This document shows positions 7,645-10,582 of a stretch of 10,582 nucleotides of DNA, piece after piece. Location: positions 1 to 10,582 of the forward strand of contig JAADIK010000063.1 in assembly GCA_013151365.1 (NCBI GenBank), in the 5' to 3' direction. Position 1 is the first letter of the stretch, and every line of letters begins with the position of its first letter. The notes beneath the pieces were generated by a model. That model worked only from the letters and a program-made list of their open reading frames with translations. It was not told the origin of the DNA and searched no databases. Position numbers and translations under genes: made by a program. Source of the stretch: Deltaproteobacteria bacterium (GTDB taxonomy: Bacteria; Desulfobacterota; Desulfobulbia; Desulfobulbales; Desulfobulbaceae).

Positions 7645-7923
7645 TTACCGGTGAACACTCTTTTCAAGCTTTGTCTGGCCGGCTTGCCGCTTTCTCATCT
7701 TAACTTCCGGAACGGCCGGCTTGTTGCCCTGGCCGGCGCCTCGCTTCCGCGGCTCCGCCTTGTCGTCATGCGGGCAGGACGGCGGCAGGCCGCTGCCGCC
7801 GCAACCGGAACAGCCGCAGCTGCAACCGCTTTCCCGGCCCCTGCTCCCGAGACTTCTGAACAGACGCCGGCCGACCAGAATCGCACAGCCGATGATAATC
7901 AGCAGAATAAAAATATTTTGCAT
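7645..7923 (-). CDS. FeoB-associated Cys-rich membrane protein
   Basis: Small protein of 92 residues with one N-terminal membrane segment (about 3-18, NIFILLIIIGCAILVG), a basic stretch, and a cysteine cluster C34-x-C36-x-C38-x2-C41 plus C50, followed by a long charged, Lys/Arg-rich tail. This layout and its place between feoA and feoB fit the FeoB-associated Cys-rich family (FeoB_associated, PF12669), thought to help ferrous iron transport in a way still unclear. The tail (about 51-92) makes it longer than many relatives. The ATG at 7923 has GAGG 6 bases upstream. The function is inferred from context; the cysteines could bind iron or act in redox sensing. Confidence 0.8.
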   Translation of the reverse strand: MQNIFILLIIIGCAILVGRRLFRSLGSRGRESGCSCGCSGCGGSGLPPSCPHDDKAEPRKRGAGQGNKPAVPEVKMRKRQAGQTKLEKSVHR

Positions 7924-7933
7924 CCTTTGCCTC

Positions 7934-7976
7934 TTTAACCCGCCGAGTTTTAGGCAAGACTAAAACTCAGGTTAAA
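7934..7976. other. Two-part hairpin between feoA and the Cys-rich gene
   Basis: GAGTTTTAG (7945-7953) pairs perfectly with CTAAAACTC (7960-7968) over a 6-base loop; outside a 4-to-1 internal loop TTTAACC (7934-7940) pairs with GGTTAAA (7970-7976). In the direction of transcription (minus strand) the U-rich run precedes the hairpin, so it is not a standard intrinsic terminator. It ends close to the ribosome site of the Cys-rich gene. It may affect message stability or translation within the operon, or be a protein site. Confidence 0.6.
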
Positions 7977-7987
7977 AAAAAAGAAAT

Positions 7988-8308
7988 TTACACCGGGGTA
8001 ACCAGTATGTTTGCGGTAGTCAGACTATCCAGGCTGATCGTGCCGCCGTTAATTCGCACCATGCAATGACGCCCGCCGCCACCGGCGCAGAGGAGTTCCA
8101 TTTCCCGGCCCGGCAAGATGCCGAGATCGGCCATGCGGGCACACAGCCTGCGGTCGCCGCTGATCTTGCATATCTTGACCCGGCCATGGGCGCAGGCCCG
8201 GGATAACGGCAGGGCATGCTCGACGTCCGGGGATTTTTCCCGGCGCAGACATGACTGGTGCTTATTGCCGCAATTGGTGCAAACCGGACCCGGATGATTC
8301 TTAGTCAT
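7988..8308 (-). CDS. feoA: Ferrous iron transport protein A (FeoA) with Cys-containing N-terminal extension
   Basis: Small cytoplasmic SH3-like protein needed for FeoB function. The FeoA core is residues about 42-106, with the typical GDRRLCARMADLGILPG (51-67), a glycine-rich turn, and VRINGGTISLDSLTTANILV. At 106 residues it is longer than the usual 75 or so because of an N-terminal extension with C10-x2-C13-x6-C20 (CTNCGNKHQSC) that could bind a metal. The ATG at 8308 has GAGG 4 bases upstream. First gene of the feo operon; 103 bases separate it from the trpA stop, and no terminator is visible between them, so read-through from trpBA is possible alongside its own promoter. Confidence 0.93.
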   Translation of the reverse strand: MTKNHPGPVCTNCGNKHQSCLRREKSPDVEHALPLSRACAHGRVKICKISGDRRLCARMADLGILPGREMELLCAGGGGRHCMVRINGGTISLDSLTTANILVTPV

Positions 8309-8343
8309 ATTGCCTCAAATTTTTTTGTCGTTTCAGATCGAGG

Positions 8344-8358
8344 TTTAGGTATACCAAA
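8344..8358. promoter_or_regulatory. DtxR/IdeR-like palindromic operator upstream of feoA
   Basis: TTTAGGTATACCAAA is a palindrome with a perfect GGTATACC core and matching TTT/AAA ends, one mismatch pair in between. Its half-site TTAGG and CC-AA spacing resemble the DtxR/IdeR box (TTAGG....CCTAA). It overlaps the proposed -10 of the feo promoter, where a metal-bound repressor would block transcription. Which regulator binds is inference; a Fur site is not clear here. Confidence 0.45.
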
Positions 8359-8374
8359 CATTGATCATTGTCAA
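8348..8374 (-). promoter_or_regulatory. Possible sigma70-type promoter of the feo operon
   Basis: On the minus strand TTGACA (8369-8374, perfect -35) is followed by TATACC (8348-8353, 4 of 6 to -10) with a short 15-base spacer; the leader to feoA would be about 35-40 bases. The short spacer lowers confidence, but the perfect -35, the position and the overlapping palindrome support it. Confidence 0.4.
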
Positions 8375-8410
8375 CTCGTTTTTCAAGAGGAACAGAAAAA
8401 GTTTCCGCGA

Positions 8411-9184
8411 TCAGGCCCCGAGCAGACCGGCGATAAAGGGACCCACCGCCTCAGGCCCCCGGTCATCCACCAGCCGGATAGTGGCCGTGCCGATCACCGC
8501 CATGTCCGCCCTGCCCTCGAGCATGGCAACGTCCTGCCGGCTGCTGATCCCGAAGCCCAGGGCCAGGGGCAGGTCCGTGGCCCGGCGGCAACGGGCAAGA
8601 TAATTTTCCAGGTTCGCATCCATGACGGTGTGCTGGCCGGTCACGCCACGGCGGGCCACGCAATAGACAAAGCCGCCGCCCCGGCCGGCGACGTACCGCA
8701 TCCGTTCATCGGAACTGGTCGGCGTAAAGAACATGATCGGGGCAAGTCCCGACTGTTGACTGAGTTGCAGGTAGGTCTCGCCCTCTTCCGGCGGCAGGTC
8801 GGGGACGATGAAGCCGCGGATGCCGATTTCCGCCGCCCGCCGGATAAAGGCTTTCTCGCCATAACGAAAGACAATATTATAGTAGGTCATGAACAGAAAA
8901 TTGATCCGGGGGAACTCGGCGATGACCCCGGCGGCAAAGGCAAAACAGTCCGCCACGCGCAGGCCCGCGGCCAGCGCCTTCTGGTTGGCCTGGAGGATGA
9001 CCGGACCGTCGGCCATAGGTTCGGAAAAAGGGATCTGCAGCTCGATGCAGTCCACGCCGTTTTCCGCCATCTGCCGGATAACCTCCCGGTTGACGTCCAG
9101 CGAGGGGTAGCCCAGCACCAGGTGGGTCATGAGCAGAACCGGCTTGTCCTGCCGGCGTTTTTTGATATCAGCAGCTAACTTCAT
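8411..9184 (-). CDS. trpA: Tryptophan synthase alpha subunit
   Basis: Cleaves indole-3-glycerol phosphate to indole and glyceraldehyde-3-phosphate and passes indole to TrpB; TIM-barrel enzyme of the cytoplasm. 257 residues (E. coli 268). Seen: the catalytic glutamate in CIELQIPFSEP (Glu48) and catalytic aspartate in MADGP (Asp59), FIVPDLPPEE, CVARRGVTG and LALGFGISS. It departs from the E. coli type: FSEP for FSDP, LGYPS for LGDPG, VARRGVTG for LSRAGVTG. These changes leave the catalytic pair in place, so it should be active, but they mark a divergent TrpA subgroup. The ATG at 9184 has AAGGA 10 bases upstream, a rather long spacing. It follows trpB after 31 bases, clearly in one operon. No terminator is seen after it. 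Confidence 0.95.
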   Translation of the reverse strand: MKLAADIKKRRQDKPVLLMTHLVLGYPSLDVNREVIRQMAENGVDCIELQIPFSEPMADGPVILQANQKALAAGLRVADCFAFAAGVIAEFPRINFLFMTYYNIVFRYGEKAFIRRAAEIGIRGFIVPDLPPEEGETYLQLSQQSGLAPIMFFTPTSSDERMRYVAGRGGGFVYCVARRGVTGQHTVMDANLENYLARCRRATDLPLALGFGISSRQDVAMLEGRADMAVIGTATIRLVDDRGPEAVGPFIAGLLGA

Positions 9185-9215
9185 GCTTTATTATTCCTTA
9201 AGCGTCTCGTGGAAC

Positions 9216-10451
9216 TCATTTGTACGAAGATCGGTATTCCGCCGCCAGTCCGATAATAAACTCCTTCCAGGAAGAATCATCAAAGGCATGGGCGATGGTG
9301 AAAATATCCTTGTCGCCCCGGCCGGACATGTTGATGATAACGGCCTCGTCGGCCGCCAGGTCCGGTGCTTCCTTGAAGGCCTGGACAAAGGCGTGGGAGG
9401 ATTCAAGGGCCGGGATAATGCCCTCGGTCCGCATGGTCATCTCCAGGGCCCGGATTACTTCCCGGTCGGTGGCGGCCTCGAAACGGACCCGGCCCTTTTC
9501 GCCGAGATCGGCCAGGATGGGGGAGACCCCCACATAGTCCAGCCCGGCGGCAATCGAGTGGGTGTGCAGCATCTGGCCGTCACGGTCCTGCAAAAACATG
9601 GTCTTATACCCCTGGGCCACGCCGGGCGAGGCCAGGTCACCGACCATGCGCGAGGCATGCTCCCCGGTCTCAAGCCCCTTGCCGCCCGCCTCCACGCCGA
9701 TCAGTTCCACGCCGGGCTCATCAAGGAATCCCTGGAAGATGCCCATGGCATTGGAACCGCCGCCCACGCAGGCATAGACCCGGGCCGGCAGACGGCCGTG
9801 CTGCTCCCTGATCTGCCCGTTCGCCTCCTTGCCGATAATCGACTGGAACCAGGCAACCATCTCGGGAAAGGGATGGGGACCGCAGACAGTGCCGAGAACG
9901 TAATGGGTATCATCCATGCTGGCAACCCAGTCGCGGAAGGCCGCGTTGATGGCGTCCTTCAGGGTCCGGGAGCCGTCGGTCACCGGGACCACGGTTGCCC
10001 CTAGTTTCTCCATCCAGAAAACATTGGGCCGCTGCCGGGCAACATCTTCTTCGCCCATGTAGATCGTGCAGGCAAGACCGAAACGGGCGGCCATGGTGGC
10101 CGTGGCCACGCCGTGCTGGCCGGCCCCGGTTTCGGCAATGACCCGCTTCTTGCCCATGCGCCTGACCAGCAGCCCCTGGCCCATGACGTTGTTGAGCTTA
10201 TGGGCGCCGGTATGGTTGAGGTCTTCGCGCTTGATGTAAATCCTGGCGCCGCCGAAATGTTTGCTCAGGTTTTCCGCATAGGTCAGCGGCGTCGGCCGGC
10301 AGGAGTAGTTTGCCATCAGCCGGGTGTATTCCCGCCAGAATGACGCATCCGCCCGTGCTTCCTCATAGGCGTGGTTCAGCCCGGCAAAGGTCTCGTACAG
10401 CACCTCGGGGATAAACGCCCCGCCCCACTGGCCAAAATAACCTTTTTTCAT
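9216..10451 (-). CDS. trpB: Tryptophan synthase beta subunit (TrpB1 type)
   Basis: PLP enzyme that condenses indole with L-serine to tryptophan, in complex with TrpA. 411 residues, normal length. Seen: GQWGGAFIPEVLYE near the N-terminus, Lys85 in HTGAHKLNN (forms the PLP Schiff base), Glu107 in AETGAGQHG (catalytic), VGGGSNAMG (PLP phosphate loop) and NMSGRGDKD at the C-terminus. The closeness to the standard motifs shows TrpB1 rather than TrpB2. The start ATG at 10451 begins MKKGYFGQWGG and has a weak GTGAG ribosome site. trpB precedes trpA, the usual order; no other trp gene lies in the window. Confidence 0.97.
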   Translation of the reverse strand: MKKGYFGQWGGAFIPEVLYETFAGLNHAYEEARADASFWREYTRLMANYSCRPTPLTYAENLSKHFGGARIYIKREDLNHTGAHKLNNVMGQGLLVRRMGKKRVIAETGAGQHGVATATMAARFGLACTIYMGEEDVARQRPNVFWMEKLGATVVPVTDGSRTLKDAINAAFRDWVASMDDTHYVLGTVCGPHPFPEMVAWFQSIIGKEANGQIREQHGRLPARVYACVGGGSNAMGIFQGFLDEPGVELIGVEAGGKGLETGEHASRMVGDLASPGVAQGYKTMFLQDRDGQMLHTHSIAAGLDYVGVSPILADLGEKGRVRFEAATDREVIRALEMTMRTEGIIPALESSHAFVQAFKEAPDLAADEAVIINMSGRGDKDIFTIAHAFDDSSWKEFIIGLAAEYRSSYK

Positions 10452-10560
10452 AATCTCACTATCAGGGTTTTAATTTGCCGCTCAAACCGTCATCAACGAA
10501 ACAATAACGAGCCGGCCGGCAAAAGTTTTCTTGTCATCGGCCGTCTTTATTCAATCCTGA
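10452..10560. other. Region upstream of trpB
   Basis: Short gap holding the trpB leader. It includes a GCCGGCCGGC palindrome (10511-10520) and an AT-rich stretch near the start codon. A weak promoter-like pair (TTGATG, then TAAAAC 18 bases on, minus strand) can be drawn but is not convincing. No leader peptide rich in Trp codons and no TrpR-type operator were recognised. Confidence 0.35.
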
Positions 10561-10582
10561 ATCCGTGAGCGTTCGAGAACGG
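10556..10582. repeat. REP-like palindromic element, arm cut by the window edge
   Basis: 10561-10582 matches the arm of the palindrome at 3242-3308 in 19 of 22 positions (ATCCGTGAGCG identical, then CC to TT and one T to G change, then AACGG). The CCTGA just before it (10556-10560) also matches the flank of the other copy's right arm, with one base less. The loop and second arm should lie just past the window edge. Confidence 0.65.

Noticed and set aside
8258..9178. 306-codon plus-strand frame opposite trpA
   Set aside because: Shadow of trpA; the composition is unlike a real protein and trpA is certain.
9129..10004. 291-codon plus-strand frame opposite trpB
   Set aside because: Shadow of trpB, no domain seen.
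10511..10520. GCCGGCCGGC palindrome as a trp operator
   Set aside because: It does not resemble the TrpR operator, and GGCC-rich palindromes recur throughout GC-rich coding DNA here.

Overview
The window reads as a piece of bacterial chromosome with moderately high GC. The gene set (67K-type SppA, MtnA with a FucA-like aldolase, a feoA / Cys-rich protein / feoB operon, a divergent-style TrpA) suggests an anaerobic Gram-negative of the Desulfobacterota (Deltaproteobacteria) kind. That placement is inference from protein character; no marker gene is present. All genes look intact except the first, which is cut by the left edge.

Layout: positions 1-975 (minus) hold the N-terminal 325 residues of a sodium:alanine/glycine symporter (AGCS family) with a GTG start. 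Positions 1108-2973 (minus) encode SppA. A long non-coding stretch (about 2974-3570) separates sppA from the divergent mtnA and holds several inverted repeats, including a 21-bp-stem palindrome whose arm recurs at the right edge of the window. mtnA (3571-4671) and a class II aldolase (4671-5309) are on the plus strand and overlap by one base. Converging on them from the right is a minus-strand block: trpB (10451-9216), trpA (9184-8411), feoA (8308-7988), a small FeoB-associated Cys-rich membrane protein (7923-7645) and feoB (7576-5354).

How the genes work together: MtnA plus a FucA-like aldolase fits the oxygen-independent salvage of methylthioadenosine and/or 5'-deoxyadenosine to dihydroxyacetone phosphate and a small aldehyde (the DHAP shunt), sensible for an organism that cannot use the oxygen-requiring methionine salvage pathway. 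FeoA, the Cys-rich protein and FeoB form a ferrous-iron uptake operon; a DtxR/IdeR-like palindrome overlaps the putative -10 of its promoter. TrpB and TrpA make the tryptophan synthase complex, here without the other trp genes in view. No tRNA, rRNA, CRISPR array, transposase or phage gene was seen. Nothing here is a clearly new system; the best leads are the mtnA-aldolase pair, the dispersed palindrome and the feo regulatory and Cys-rich features.
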